Position numbers and translations under genes: made by a program. Below the pieces are notes generated by a model that saw nothing but the letters and a program-made list of their open reading frames with translations, searched no databases and was not told where the DNA came from. Below are positions 24,852 to 33,701 of a stretch of 64,000 nucleotides of DNA, piece after piece; position 1 is the first letter of the stretch; the number at the start of each line of letters is the position of its first letter. The DNA comes from a virus. The stretch covers positions 1 to 64,000 of the IMG/VR virus record IMGVR_UViG_3300042307_001176. The stretch is one strand, 5' to 3'.

Positions 24852-25769
24852 ATGTTATTAAAGAGTAGTGAAAATAAATTAACTTTTATAGTTAACACGA
24901 TGATTTCAATCGGGTTAGAAAATAAAGGAGCATCTTTTGCTTTACATAAATTAGCATATGAGATAGCTTTAAAGGGGCATCATGTTTATGTGTTTAATAA
25001 CCCAAAATATAATCACGAGAATATTGAGGTTATACCAACACATGTCTCAGAAATTTTTGATGATGGGTGGAGAAACAATTTTACATGGGAAGGATTTAAT
25101 TTCAATTTAAGTAGAACAATATCCATTTCACCACAAACAACATATGGTAATCAATTTAATACTATGTACAATTCTAGATGGATATTACATGATTATTCAC
25201 AAGAACAATGGGATACATTTAATGTTGATGATGTTATTTTTAATTATGGTACCTTCAAAGTACCTGAAGGGGCCAAACAACTTCCATTGACCGTTTTTGA
25301 TTATAATTTTGATAAATTTTATAATACTAATAACCCGCGTCGAAAAGGATTCGGACATATTATACATAAAAATACACCTGATTGGGGAATAGAATTTTTA
25401 AATCATTTAGGGTCAACAGATATACCACATTATAATGGAAAAAAGGATCTAGATTATTTGTTAGATGAATTTAATAAATATGAATATGTTTTAACATTTG
25501 ACGATAAAAGTTATTATACTACCGCAGCTACATTATGCGGGGCTAAAAGTATAATACTAAATCCAAATAAAGATATTACACCTATTGAATATCGATTACA
25601 AAATCCAATTCAGATGTGCGGGGTTGCTTATGGTATGAATGATATTAAATGGGCTGAACAAACAATTGGGTTAGTTAAAGATAATTTATTAGAATTAGAA
25701 AAACGAGATGGTAGAACTATTGATGAATTTATAAAATATTGGGAAAATAAAATTTTAAAAAATGAATAA
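24852..25769 (+). CDS. putative GT-B glycosyltransferase
   Basis: 305 residues. FALHKLAYEIALKGHHVYVF (about residues 29-48) is the usual first helix and strand of a GT-B donor/acceptor domain, and VLTFDDKSYYTTAATLCGAKSIIL (about 210-233) matches the nucleotide-sugar-binding part near the C-terminus. It overlaps the next gene by 8 nt. Specificity is unknown. Confidence 0.72.
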   Translation: MLLKSSENKLTFIVNTMISIGLENKGASFALHKLAYEIALKGHHVYVFNNPKYNHENIEVIPTHVSEIFDDGWRNNFTWEGFNFNLSRTISISPQTTYGNQFNTMYNSRWILHDYSQEQWDTFNVDDVIFNYGTFKVPEGAKQLPLTVFDYNFDKFYNTNNPRRKGFGHIIHKNTPDWGIEFLNHLGSTDIPHYNGKKDLDYLLDEFNKYEYVLTFDDKSYYTTAATLCGAKSIILNPNKDITPIEYRLQNPIQMCGVAYGMNDIKWAEQTIGLVKDNLLELEKRDGRTIDEFIKYWENKILKNE

Positions 25770-27627
25770 TAAAATAGTTTTAATACAAGTTTGGTTTGGT
25801 AAAATACCAGACTACTTTTGGTTTCATTATGAAACCACGAAAGATATTATTGGGTTTGACTTTATATTATTCACTGATCAAGATATTAAATTAGATTCTA
25901 AAAACTATACAGTAGTTAATACAACAAAGGATGATATTGAAATAAGACTGTCTGGTAAATTAAACTATAATATTAAGATATCGAATAATAAAAAAACTTG
26001 CGATCTAAAGGCAGCTTTCGGTGATATATTTGAGGAATATCTTGTAGATTATGATTATTTCGGTTGTTACGATATCGATACTTTATTCGGTGATGTCTAT
26101 AATGGAGTAAAACCATATTTGAATCATTATGATTTTATTACTATTGGCGAAGAAACTTTCCATAATAGATTAGCAGGTCCATTTTTAATTATAAAAAATA
26201 CTCAAGATTTACGAGATCTTTATAAAAAAGGTGATTATATTGGATGTATGTTAAGTGATAACGTTGAGTGTTACGAAGAACATACTTTAAGTGATTTGGC
26301 TAAAGAAAAATACAAGGTCAAGATCTTCAATTCAATGAATTGTGAATCCGAAAATGGAGGTAAGAACACCTATGATGTTTGTTGGAGTGGAGGTAAATTA
26401 ATAGTTGGTGATGTAGAAAAGCATCTCTATCATTTCATTAGAAAAGATCACACAATTTTTCAAAAAGTCGAAAATAAGATCTTTGGACGATACGACAAGA
26501 AGTTTATTGGCGATTTTTATTGGGTGTTTGGGTTTACGGAAAATTATTCCCATACAATTTCATTCTTAATGGATTCAATAAATAAATACTCCAATAGAAA
26601 ATGTATAATTTACTCTATTAATTTTGATTACAACATACCAAATAAATTCTTAACCAGTGATCAATTTATCTTTAAAAGAATTGACATAGAATCAGGAAAG
26701 AAAGATTCAAGAGGAAGGGATGAAAATATCATTAGTTGTAAGCCAAGATTAATGGTGGATGTTATTAATTTCTTACCGGATAAGAAATTTATATTCATTG
26801 ATAGTGATGTGTATTTAACAACAGCTTCTGACGACTTCGCATCATATTTTAATCAACTCGAAAATTATCCTCTAATTAATCAACACACTCATGATAGATT
26901 GTATTTGTGTAATATAATCGATGGTGAAGACTGGACTAGTACTGTTGATATTTTAGCAGAAGCAGCAAACGTAGAAGTTACTGTATTTCCTAGAAGAAAA
27001 ACAAACGTAATGTTATTCGACAAAAACTCCGAATGGTTTTTTAAAGAACAACTACAAATGTATGAGGAGTATAAGGATAGCAGACCCGGTATTTTTACAT
27101 TACATGATGAGGATTCAGCGAATGTTATTTTATCAAAATATGGTTTAAATAAATCATTACATTTATGTGATATAGAGGAATCATCAAACATTAACATGTC
27201 TAAATTTACAGATATGAATCATCCTTTCCATGCAACTGAACTTTCGGAGCATTTAATATTACCTAGTCATCAGAATGATGTATTTTGCTTTCATGGATTA
27301 AAACATGATTGGCAGTATAAAAACATCCAAGGTGATTATGGCAACTCTGTAATTGATTGCGAGGAGATTTTGGTTTACTATAAAGACAACAGCATCTCAT
27401 TCGATAAAAATTCTTTCTTGAGCACTAAAAAAATTAATGAGAATGTCGATTTTATTATTAAAACAATCGACGGAAAGGTGGTAGAATCTTTAAAAAATCA
27501 GAACTTATTTCAATATTGGTTATTTTACATATCAGATATAGAATTAACAGATAGAAGGTATATAGTTGAAATAGTTAAAACAAACAGCAGAGTAAAAATA
27601 TATAACAATTTATTAGAGATATCATGA
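25762..27627 (+). CDS. two-domain glycosyltransferase (DUF6625-like plus GT-A domain)
   Basis: 621 residues. The N-terminal half contains KTCDLKAAFGDIFEEYL and YFGCYDIDTLFGDV (about residues 74-112), the pattern of DUF6625-type glycosyltransferases found in polysaccharide loci. The second half (from about 265) has KPRLMVDVINFLPDKKFIFIDSDVYL, a clear GT-A DxD motif. A beta-rich end closes the protein. Two catalytic sites in one chain may build an alternating disaccharide. Confidence 0.8.
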   Translation: MNNKIVLIQVWFGKIPDYFWFHYETTKDIIGFDFILFTDQDIKLDSKNYTVVNTTKDDIEIRLSGKLNYNIKISNNKKTCDLKAAFGDIFEEYLVDYDYFGCYDIDTLFGDVYNGVKPYLNHYDFITIGEETFHNRLAGPFLIIKNTQDLRDLYKKGDYIGCMLSDNVECYEEHTLSDLAKEKYKVKIFNSMNCESENGGKNTYDVCWSGGKLIVGDVEKHLYHFIRKDHTIFQKVENKIFGRYDKKFIGDFYWVFGFTENYSHTISFLMDSINKYSNRKCIIYSINFDYNIPNKFLTSDQFIFKRIDIESGKKDSRGRDENIISCKPRLMVDVINFLPDKKFIFIDSDVYLTTASDDFASYFNQLENYPLINQHTHDRLYLCNIIDGEDWTSTVDILAEAANVEVTVFPRRKTNVMLFDKNSEWFFKEQLQMYEEYKDSRPGIFTLHDEDSANVILSKYGLNKSLHLCDIEESSNINMSKFTDMNHPFHATELSEHLILPSHQNDVFCFHGLKHDWQYKNIQGDYGNSVIDCEEILVYYKDNSISFDKNSFLSTKKINENVDFIIKTIDGKVVESLKNQNLFQYWLFYISDIELTDRRYIVEIVKTNSRVKIYNNLLEIS

Positions 27628-28172
27628 TAGAAAATATACATTTATGGAATGCGGACAGAGGAACTTATTTTGATCGAAATGTCAATATAATTTCTTGGAG
27701 CGATGAATACAAGATCAATGTTGGAAAGTATTGTTCAATAGGTAGGGATTGTAATTTCTTTTTACATGCTAATCATAGATCTGATTGGATAACAACAAGT
27801 TCACAGCTTCTAGGACCGGTTACTAATGAGATTGCAGAAATGCACATGGGAATGGGACATCCTTCTTGTAAGGGAGATATAACAATAGGAAGTGATGTCT
27901 GGATTGGCGCTAAATCAACTATAATGTCCGGTGTTAGGATTGGACACGGATCAATTGTTGCTGCTGGTTCTTTAGTCACAAAAGATGTTGAGCCATATTC
28001 AGTTGTAGGAGGAAACCCAGCAAAGCATTTAAAGTATAGATTTGAAGATCAGCAGATAATTGACTTATTAGACATAGCTTGGTGGGATTGGACCGAAACT
28101 AAGATAAAAGAAAATGCTATGATAATGTGGAGTCAAGACATAAATTATTTCATTAAAAAACATAAAAAATGA
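27624..28172 (+). CDS. hexapeptide-repeat O-acetyltransferase
   Basis: 182 residues. The left-handed beta-helix pattern is clear: INVGKYCSIGRDCNFFLHANHR, then GDITIGSDVWIGAKSTIMSG, VRIGHGSIVAAGSLVTKDV and YSVVGGNPAKHLKYRF. The His in HANHR is the usual catalytic base. It belongs to the Vat/xenobiotic acetyltransferase group, many members of which acetylate polysaccharides. Its place in the operon favours glycan O-acetylation over antibiotic modification. Confidence 0.9.
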   Translation: MIENIHLWNADRGTYFDRNVNIISWSDEYKINVGKYCSIGRDCNFFLHANHRSDWITTSSQLLGPVTNEIAEMHMGMGHPSCKGDITIGSDVWIGAKSTIMSGVRIGHGSIVAAGSLVTKDVEPYSVVGGNPAKHLKYRFEDQQIIDLLDIAWWDWTETKIKENAMIMWSQDINYFIKKHKK

Positions 28173-29011
28173 TTACTGTAACATATAACACTGATGGTAT
28201 TAAAGTTAATGTAGGTGAAATTAGTAAATACAATAAAAATTTACCCCTAAGATTAAAAATAAAAAAACATGTAAGTGGTGAAGAACAATGGTCAACCGAG
28301 CTAAATGATAATTGGTTTGCTACTTTCCCTAATACTGAAATGTTCGATGTTGAGATATGTGATAGCACAGATAGGCTAGTTTATAAAAAAGAATGGGACA
28401 TTATGGAGCATGGAAATCATTTTTATAAATCTCTATACATATTTAATAAGAGCATTATATCAGCAGGAAAATTTCCAAGAGGACTTGTTATAGGAACTCA
28501 TGACGGCGAGTTTGGAGAATGGGTACCAATTGTCGAAAAAAGAGAGTGTGAGATTATACTGGTCGAAGCTTCAGATAAACAATATAATAGATTAAAGAAT
28601 AACTACAAGAATAATTCTCTAGTTAAAACAGTACAGGAATTAGTAACTACCAACGGAGAGGACGTTGAGTTTTTTGAAGGAGGCGCGGGATACACTAATA
28701 CGATTGTCGAGAATGTTATCAGACATTGGGAGACTGAAGAAATTAGTTCTTCGAAAAGAAAATCAATTAGTATTACTGATTTAATTATGAATGAATGCAA
28801 AGGGCATATTGATTGGCTACATTTAGATGTGGAAGGACTAGATGCTGAGCTGATTATGAGTATAGATGAATCCAAGATTAAATTGCCAGATCTTATCATA
28901 TTTGAAGATTATAATTTAACACAGGATAAAAAAGAAGAAATTTATAACTGGTTTCAAAGTCGGGGATATCAAACTTATTCCGATGGCGGAATTTGTGAAG
29001 CAATTAAATAG
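28169..29011 (+). CDS. FkbM-like methyltransferase
   Basis: 280 residues. The N-terminal 90 are beta-rich. The methyltransferase part has LVIGTHDGEFGEW (about residues 107-119) as motif I, IILVEAS as the strand-2 acid, and DWLHLDVEGLDAELI (about 211-225), the FkbM hallmark. FkbM-type enzymes O-methylate sugars or polyketides. It is the last gene of the glycan operon. Confidence 0.85.
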   Translation: MITVTYNTDGIKVNVGEISKYNKNLPLRLKIKKHVSGEEQWSTELNDNWFATFPNTEMFDVEICDSTDRLVYKKEWDIMEHGNHFYKSLYIFNKSIISAGKFPRGLVIGTHDGEFGEWVPIVEKRECEIILVEASDKQYNRLKNNYKNNSLVKTVQELVTTNGEDVEFFEGGAGYTNTIVENVIRHWETEEISSSKRKSISITDLIMNECKGHIDWLHLDVEGLDAELIMSIDESKIKLPDLIIFEDYNLTQDKKEEIYNWFQSRGYQTYSDGGICEAIK

Positions 29012-29050
29012 AATCACTCTTTTATTTTTGTGCGATTTCGAAAGATAGAA

Positions 29051-29090
29051 GAATCATTTTTTTATAAAATAAGAATTTTCTACTTTAGCG
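29051..29090 (+). promoter_or_regulatory. early-type promoter of the sigma-factor gene
   Basis: GAATCATTTTTTT, about 17 nt, then TTCTACTTTAGC, 26 nt before the ATG at 29116. The -7 box is a weaker match to TAnnTTTG. It shows that the sigma gene is expressed with the early class. Confidence 0.65.
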
Positions 29091-29115
29091 TTTATAAACT
29101 TTTAAAACCTTATAA

Positions 29116-29982
29116 ATGAGACAACTTAAAATCGGACAATCCATTACTAATCGTGCGGATAAGTCTTTGGAGAAATATCTGAGTGATATTTCAAAAGAAG
29201 AGATGATTACAGCAGAGGAAGAAACAATATTAGCAAGAAAAATTAGGAATGGAGACCAAGATGCTTTACAGAAGCTAACTAAAGCAAATTTAAGATTTGT
29301 CGTATCTGTTGCTAAACAATATCAGAATCAGGGATTACCTTTAATAGATATTATAAACGAGGGTAATGTGGGTTTAATAAAAGCTGCTAAAAAATTCGAC
29401 GAAACTAGGGGATTCAAATTTATTTCATATGCTGTTTGGTGGATCAGACAATCTATACTAGAAGCTCTTTCTGAAAAATCAAGAATAATAAGAATGCCGC
29501 TGAACCAAGTAGGTGTATTAGGAAAAATAAATAAGGTAGTATGTAAATTGGAACAGGATTTAGAAAGAATGCCTACACACGAAGAGATTTCTGCTGCATT
29601 AAATATATTAGAATGTAAAGTTTCCGAGACTATTACCGCATCATTAAAATCTTCATCTATTGATGCACCTTTAGGCGGTAACGAAGATTCTTCGTCTATG
29701 CTTGAAGTATTGGTTAATAATGATTCTCCTTTAGCAGACAGAATGTTAATACAGGAATCATTAAAAATTGAAATAGAAAGGAGCCTTAGCACACTAGATC
29801 CCCGTTCTAAAGATGTAATTAAAATGTTCTATGGAATAGATCATATATGTCCAATATCTTTAGATGAGATTGGAAACAAATTAGAGATCTCTAGAGAACG
29901 TGCAAGACAGATAAAAGAGAAGAGCATTAAGAAGCTCAGGGTTTCTACAAGAAGCAAATTACTAAAATCTTATCTTGGATAA
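29116..29982 (+). CDS. RNA polymerase sigma factor, housekeeping (SigA/RpoD) type
   Basis: 288 residues, the normal length of the Bacteroidota primary sigma, which lacks a long region 1.1. It begins MRQLKIGQSITNR like host SigA. Region 1.2 is SLEKYLSDISKEE, region 2 has NLRFVVSVAKQYQNQGLPLIDIINEGN and FDETRGFKFISYAVWWIRQSI, region 3 follows, and the region 4.2 helix-turn-helix is ISLDEIGNKLEISRERARQIKEK. It should bind host core polymerase. Early expression and a match to a primary rather than alternative sigma suggest that it replaces host sigma or directs a later phage class. Confidence 0.95.
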   Translation: MRQLKIGQSITNRADKSLEKYLSDISKEEMITAEEETILARKIRNGDQDALQKLTKANLRFVVSVAKQYQNQGLPLIDIINEGNVGLIKAAKKFDETRGFKFISYAVWWIRQSILEALSEKSRIIRMPLNQVGVLGKINKVVCKLEQDLERMPTHEEISAALNILECKVSETITASLKSSSIDAPLGGNEDSSSMLEVLVNNDSPLADRMLIQESLKIEIERSLSTLDPRSKDVIKMFYGIDHICPISLDEIGNKLEISRERARQIKEKSIKKLRVSTRSKLLKSYLG

Positions 29983-29994
29983 TATTTTTAAATT

Positions 29995-30010
29995 GGATAT
30001 ATAGTTTATA
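29995..30010 (+). promoter_or_regulatory. late-type promoter motif
   Basis: GGATATATAGTTTATA, 14 nt before the ATG at 30025; this copy leaves a short leader. Confidence 0.5.
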
Positions 30011-30024
30011 TTATTTACAAAATT

Positions 30025-31650
30025 ATGAGTTATATAGAATCTTTTCAGTCTTTTCACTTAAGAAATATGGGGATAGACTATGACGACCTTTTTTCTTTAC
30101 AAGAAAATAAATCACAAGCAAAATATTCATTTCAAGAATTTAAAAATTACTTCTCCGACTTTCTTTTAGAAAGTGAGGGATATATTGACGAGTCTCTTTT
30201 AGAGAATTCTTTTGCTTTTTATGAATGCTCTATGCTTTACGAAGCAAAATCACATTGGTTTGAAGGAGCTGGGATTGGTAATTCTGATTATTTAGATTGT
30301 GGTACACATGCACTTGTTATTAAAGACGGGGAAGGATTTTTAATAGAGAAGATAACATTCAATAAAATAAACGAATGGCTTACCATGGATGATATCCATA
30401 AAGCTTGGGGAAATTTAAAAAAATCAGCAGGTAATGCCTGGGATAAAGGCGAAAAGATTATAAAATCAGCAGGTAAAGCAATATCTTACGGAGCAGAGAA
30501 AGCTTGGAGCTTTTTAAAATCTTGCGGAAATGCAGTAGTAAAATTCGTACAAGGAATGACATTCTTAGAATGGGCCGCACTAGTATTTAGTATACTTTCT
30601 GCAGTTCTTGGTATAGCTGGAGCTGGTGCATCTGCAACTGGTCTTGGAGCATTACTTATACCAATTGGCGGTCTATGTCAGATGATTTCTGGAGGTATTC
30701 ACCTATATGAGGGATGGCACAAATACGACGGTGCAATTAAAGCATTTGGTAAAGGCGGTATTAGTCCGGAGCAGAAATTTTATACTGCTTTAGCTACGGC
30801 TCTTCCTGAGGGTTTGGTTGGTACTTTGTTACTTCTATTGGGAATAAATGATGTTATAACAGGAGCAGGAGGATTAGTTGATCCTAGTGCTGGCGCAAGA
30901 GCAGTTGCAACTAACACTTCCGCTAAAATGACACTGAAAGGATTTTTAAAAGCACCGGGAGCAGCTATAGAAAAAGGAATTGAGGATTTAGGAATGCATG
31001 CTTTAAAAAAAGCTGGCATATCATTATCCCACGCAGCAGCAGAGGGAATGGGTAAAGTTGCAACAACAGTTTTTGCTACTGTAGCCCCTGCAATATTAAG
31101 TTCAATGTTTACATGGTTATTTAAGTCTTTGTTAGAAGTTGGTAGCGGGATAACAAAAGGGATAGATGCACTAATTAACATTCCTGCTAAAATATCGGAT
31201 TCAATTTCTAAATTCCAAAAAGGAGCAAAAGGAGGTTTAGGCGGATTACTAGCTAAGGGATTATCAACAGTTGTTAAACCTATGACTGATTGCGCAGCCA
31301 AAGTTATTAAAAAGTATATACAACCAATGGTAGACAATGTTAAAAATTGGTTTAAGAATCAGCTTGCATCATATGACAAGAATAAAAAAATAATGGACGA
31401 GTATATGCACGAATTGCATACAGGAAAGAAACACGATCACAAGGAAGAAAAAAAGGGCAAGCCTGTATTCAATGTCGACAAGATAAAAGAATTATCAAAG
31501 AAAGAGGTTGAGTTGATAAAAACTGCTGCAGATAAATCTAAATCCGAAACAGGATCGAAAGACAAAAATAACAAAAAGAAAAAAGTGAAAGAATCACAAG
31601 TCTGGGAAATGAACTATCTTAGATCATTTGATGATTTAGAATTTATTTAA
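30025..31650 (+). CDS. large hydrophobic protein, candidate packaged membrane-active protein
   Basis: 541 residues. It starts MSYIESFQSF like the packaged class, and an SLQE-NK site could be cut near residue 28. Residues 180-300 are Ala/Gly-rich hydrophobic segments (WAALVFSILSAVLGIAGAGAS, GLVGTLLLLLGIND), and another lies near 350 (TVFATVAPAILSSMFTWLF). The C-terminal third is Lys-rich. The last residues, MNYLRSFDDLEFI, repeat the N-terminal signature. It could form a pore for genome entry, as internal ejection proteins do. This is inference. Confidence 0.65.
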   Translation: MSYIESFQSFHLRNMGIDYDDLFSLQENKSQAKYSFQEFKNYFSDFLLESEGYIDESLLENSFAFYECSMLYEAKSHWFEGAGIGNSDYLDCGTHALVIKDGEGFLIEKITFNKINEWLTMDDIHKAWGNLKKSAGNAWDKGEKIIKSAGKAISYGAEKAWSFLKSCGNAVVKFVQGMTFLEWAALVFSILSAVLGIAGAGASATGLGALLIPIGGLCQMISGGIHLYEGWHKYDGAIKAFGKGGISPEQKFYTALATALPEGLVGTLLLLLGINDVITGAGGLVDPSAGARAVATNTSAKMTLKGFLKAPGAAIEKGIEDLGMHALKKAGISLSHAAAEGMGKVATTVFATVAPAILSSMFTWLFKSLLEVGSGITKGIDALINIPAKISDSISKFQKGAKGGLGGLLAKGLSTVVKPMTDCAAKVIKKYIQPMVDNVKNWFKNQLASYDKNKKIMDEYMHELHTGKKHDHKEEKKGKPVFNVDKIKELSKKEVELIKTAADKSKSETGSKDKNNKKKKVKESQVWEMNYLRSFDDLEFI

Positions 31651-31660
31651 TTTAATCCGT

Positions 31661-31864
31661 ATGTATACATTGTTTGTTATTTTTATGACACTTATGTTAT
31701 CTTCTGGTATTATTGTGTGGTTGATATCTATATTTAACCAAAAAATAAAAAGACCATTGGTATTATTAATAGGATGTTTATTTTGGCCTTTGAGTCTAAT
31801 TTTTATTTATACCTACTTATTTTTATATAATAGGGTATTTTCTAAGGAATCATTTTTTTCTTAA
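31661..31864 (+). CDS. small two-helix membrane protein
   Basis: 67 residues with hydrophobic stretches at about 1-24 and 32-53 and a short basic loop between them (NQKIKRP). It lies 10 nt after the large hydrophobic protein and its 3' end overlaps the next early promoter. The function is unknown. Confidence 0.6.
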   Translation: MYTLFVIFMTLMLSSGIIVWLISIFNQKIKRPLVLLIGCLFWPLSLIFIYTYLFLYNRVFSKESFFS

Positions 31865-31885
31865 CCGAATATTCTATAGATTTAC
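31848..31885 (+). promoter_or_regulatory. early-type promoter
   Basis: GGAATCATTTTTTT, about 15 nt, then TTCTATAGATTTAC, 14 nt before the lipoprotein start at 31900. Confidence 0.7.
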
Positions 31886-31899
31886 GTAAAATAAAAAAA

Positions 31900-32340
31900 A
31901 TGAATAGAAATATCTTTCCTATATTATTTATTATCCCTGTTGTTTTAATGTCTCTTAATTCTTGTAATACTAGTCCCGAAGAGAAATTAAATAAGCCCAA
32001 TGTTATAGAAGTTACTAACTATGCCATTTACACTCTAGATGGATGCGAATACGTTAAAGTTGGACACGGGAACTTTTCTTGGGGATCACACAAAGGGAAC
32101 TGTTCTAATCCAATACACAAAGGACAGAGTTCTTCCAATGATCAATTAGAAATAGATGATGATTATTATATAGCCACTGACGAAAAGCACTTTGATTGTG
32201 TAGTAAATGAGGCTATTATAGAAAGAAGAGATAATCCACCTTATGCTTATATTACTGAATGTGGGATTCTTTTTTATTCCGACGTAAAATATAAAGTGGG
32301 AGATGTGATTGAAAATTTTAAATCAGGAAAGCACAAATAA
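31900..32340 (+). CDS. early lipoprotein
   Basis: 146 residues. A signal peptide of about 23 residues ends in the lipobox LNSC, so the mature protein would be lipid-anchored at Cys. The body has five further Cys and Gly/His-rich motifs (YVKVGHGNFSWGSHKGNC). An early-expressed lipoprotein suggests superinfection exclusion or surface change, as for other phage lipoproteins; this is inferred. Confidence 0.75.
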   Translation: MNRNIFPILFIIPVVLMSLNSCNTSPEEKLNKPNVIEVTNYAIYTLDGCEYVKVGHGNFSWGSHKGNCSNPIHKGQSSSNDQLEIDDDYYIATDEKHFDCVVNEAIIERRDNPPYAYITECGILFYSDVKYKVGDVIENFKSGKHK

Positions 32341-32345
32341 TACAC

Positions 32346-32357
32346 GATATATAAATA
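32346..32357 (+). promoter_or_regulatory. late-type promoter motif
   Basis: GATATATAAATA contains an exact TATAAATA and touches the GTG start at 32358. Confidence 0.6.
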
Positions 32358-32990
32358 GTGAAAAACATAAAATTATTTGAAAATTTTGATTCTAAGTACT
32401 TATGGCCAGAAGCTAAATTTTGGATTGATAAGTTAGAACCGGAAGAATTATGTTTTCTTGGTGTTTATTCTTACATGTTAGAGAATGATAAAAAACAACC
32501 ATTATTTGAGACTGAATATGACGGAACAAATGAAACAGATCCCGATGAACAAGATGGCGATGGAAGTTTGGAAATGTCATTTACTTTCCCTGTAGCAAAA
32601 GCTGAATATTCTCCTAGTTTAACGTGTGAGATCATATTTAGCGGTGATTATTTACCTTATGATCCTGGAGATTATATGAATGCCCCAGAAGGAGGAGAAT
32701 ATGTATTAAATAACATTGATATTGAATCTGCTTATTATTTAGATAAAGACGAAGTCAACGATTACGAATTGGCCAATATGGAATATAAATCCGAATTTGT
32801 TACCAAATCGGATATGATTAATCTATTAAAATATATTGCTAGTTATTTTATAAGACATGACGAAGATAGTACGGATTCTAAACCCCCAGTTATTCCACAG
32901 GGTCTGAAAGATAAATGTGAAAATTTAAGGAAAGAAATGCCTAATGTTACTAAAGGGTATGGAATGATCAGTAGATTTACTGGTAAGTAA
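32358..32990 (+). CDS. putative capsid-targeted protein, function unknown
   Basis: 210 residues starting from GTG; the MKNIKLFENFDS signature fixes this start. KLFE-N is a possible cleavage site. The protein is very acidic (DEQDGDGS, YLDKDEVND). Acidic internal proteins are common in phage heads. No known domain is seen. Confidence 0.73.
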   Translation: MKNIKLFENFDSKYLWPEAKFWIDKLEPEELCFLGVYSYMLENDKKQPLFETEYDGTNETDPDEQDGDGSLEMSFTFPVAKAEYSPSLTCEIIFSGDYLPYDPGDYMNAPEGGEYVLNNIDIESAYYLDKDEVNDYELANMEYKSEFVTKSDMINLLKYIASYFIRHDEDSTDSKPPVIPQGLKDKCENLRKEMPNVTKGYGMISRFTGK

Positions 32991-33203
32991 TTAATAATCT
33001 TTATCGTCTGCATAAGCTTTAAGATTTGATATTTCTATTTTAAGCCTTATTATCTCCTCGTTAAGCTCTCGTATTTCGTCTATCTTCTCTTTGACCATAT
33101 CAAACCCTAGATTTACTATTTCTTTCTCTGTATGGCTAAAATCATCTTCTTTTAGTGATACTCTTTCTGAGATTATTTTTATGTATTCTTTTTTTAGATC
33201 CAT
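32991..33203 (-). CDS. small coiled-coil protein
   Basis: 70 residues, with a strong heptad pattern over residues 38-63 (IDEIRELNEEIIRLKIEISNL). Its stop abuts the convergent gene. The function is unknown; a dimeric regulator or a structural role is possible. Confidence 0.6.
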   Translation of the reverse strand: MDLKKEYIKIISERVSLKEDDFSHTEKEIVNLGFDMVKEKIDEIRELNEEIIRLKIEISNLKAYADDKDY

Positions 33204-33263
33204 TTTTTTTTATTTTTTCGGGAAACAAAAATATTCTATATTTATATAATATCCAAATATATT

Positions 33264-33539
33264 ATGAAAATCTTTTCCTTAAGCTTATTCTTATTGTTTT
33301 ATGCGACGTCATATACACAAGATTCATGGAACCAAAGAATATCTTTAGTTTCTCCTAATAGAGATACATTATGGCTTCTTAATAATGATATTGGTCATTC
33401 AATTGCGTATTCTTGGAAAAATTATGAAGATACACAGGAACAGAAGAAACCTGTTATACTTCTGGTAAATGCTCTTCCTTTAGATAGATATTGTTACACA
33501 AATAACAAGAAGAAAAATGAAAAAAGGAGAAGGAAATAA
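33264..33539 (+). CDS. small exported protein
   Basis: 91 residues with a signal peptide (MKIFSLSLFLLFYATSYTQD, cut probably after about residue 18) and a basic C-terminus (KKKNEKRRRK). TTCTATATTTAT (33234-33245) just upstream resembles the early -7 box, and a T-rich stretch lies before it. It overlaps the next small gene by 23 nt. The function is unknown. Confidence 0.6.
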   Translation: MKIFSLSLFLLFYATSYTQDSWNQRISLVSPNRDTLWLLNNDIGHSIAYSWKNYEDTQEQKKPVILLVNALPLDRYCYTNNKKKNEKRRRK

Positions 33540-33672
33540 ATGTTTATATTGCGGGGATCCTAATTGTGATCTTAGTTGTAAACCTATTAGTGGTGTCAAT
33601 GAATTTTTAATTTTATTTATTCCTGTTATTTCATTAACTGCTTTATTATATTTTTGTTTTATACGAAAATAA
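33517..33672 (+). CDS. small membrane protein with Cys-rich head
   Basis: 51 residues: a head with CLYCGDPNCDLSC (four Cys that could bind metal) followed by one membrane helix (about residues 29-48). It starts inside the previous gene in another frame. Its coding status rests on composition and the uninterrupted frame. Confidence 0.5.
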   Translation: MKKGEGNKCLYCGDPNCDLSCKPISGVNEFLILFIPVISLTALLYFCFIRK

Positions 33673-33673
33673 A

Positions 33674-33690
33674 GATATATAATCTATAAA
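33674..33690 (+). promoter_or_regulatory. late-type promoter motif
   Basis: GATATATAATCTATAAA, 11 nt before the ATG at 33702. Confidence 0.5.
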
Positions 33691-33701
33691 AAAATATTAA
33701 A

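Noticed and set aside
27624-28172. Streptogramin/chloramphenicol acetyltransferase (antibiotic resistance)
   Set aside because: The fold is shared, but the gene is embedded in a sugar-modification operon, so a glycan substrate is much more likely.
29328-29792. Minus-strand open frame opposite the sigma-factor gene
   Set aside because: The sigma gene is certain by full-length similarity; the opposite frame is a by-product of its codon use.
30780-31337. Minus-strand open frame of 185 codons inside the 30025-31650 gene
   Set aside because: A mirror of Ala/Gly-rich codons in the real gene. No start context and no neighbour on that strand.
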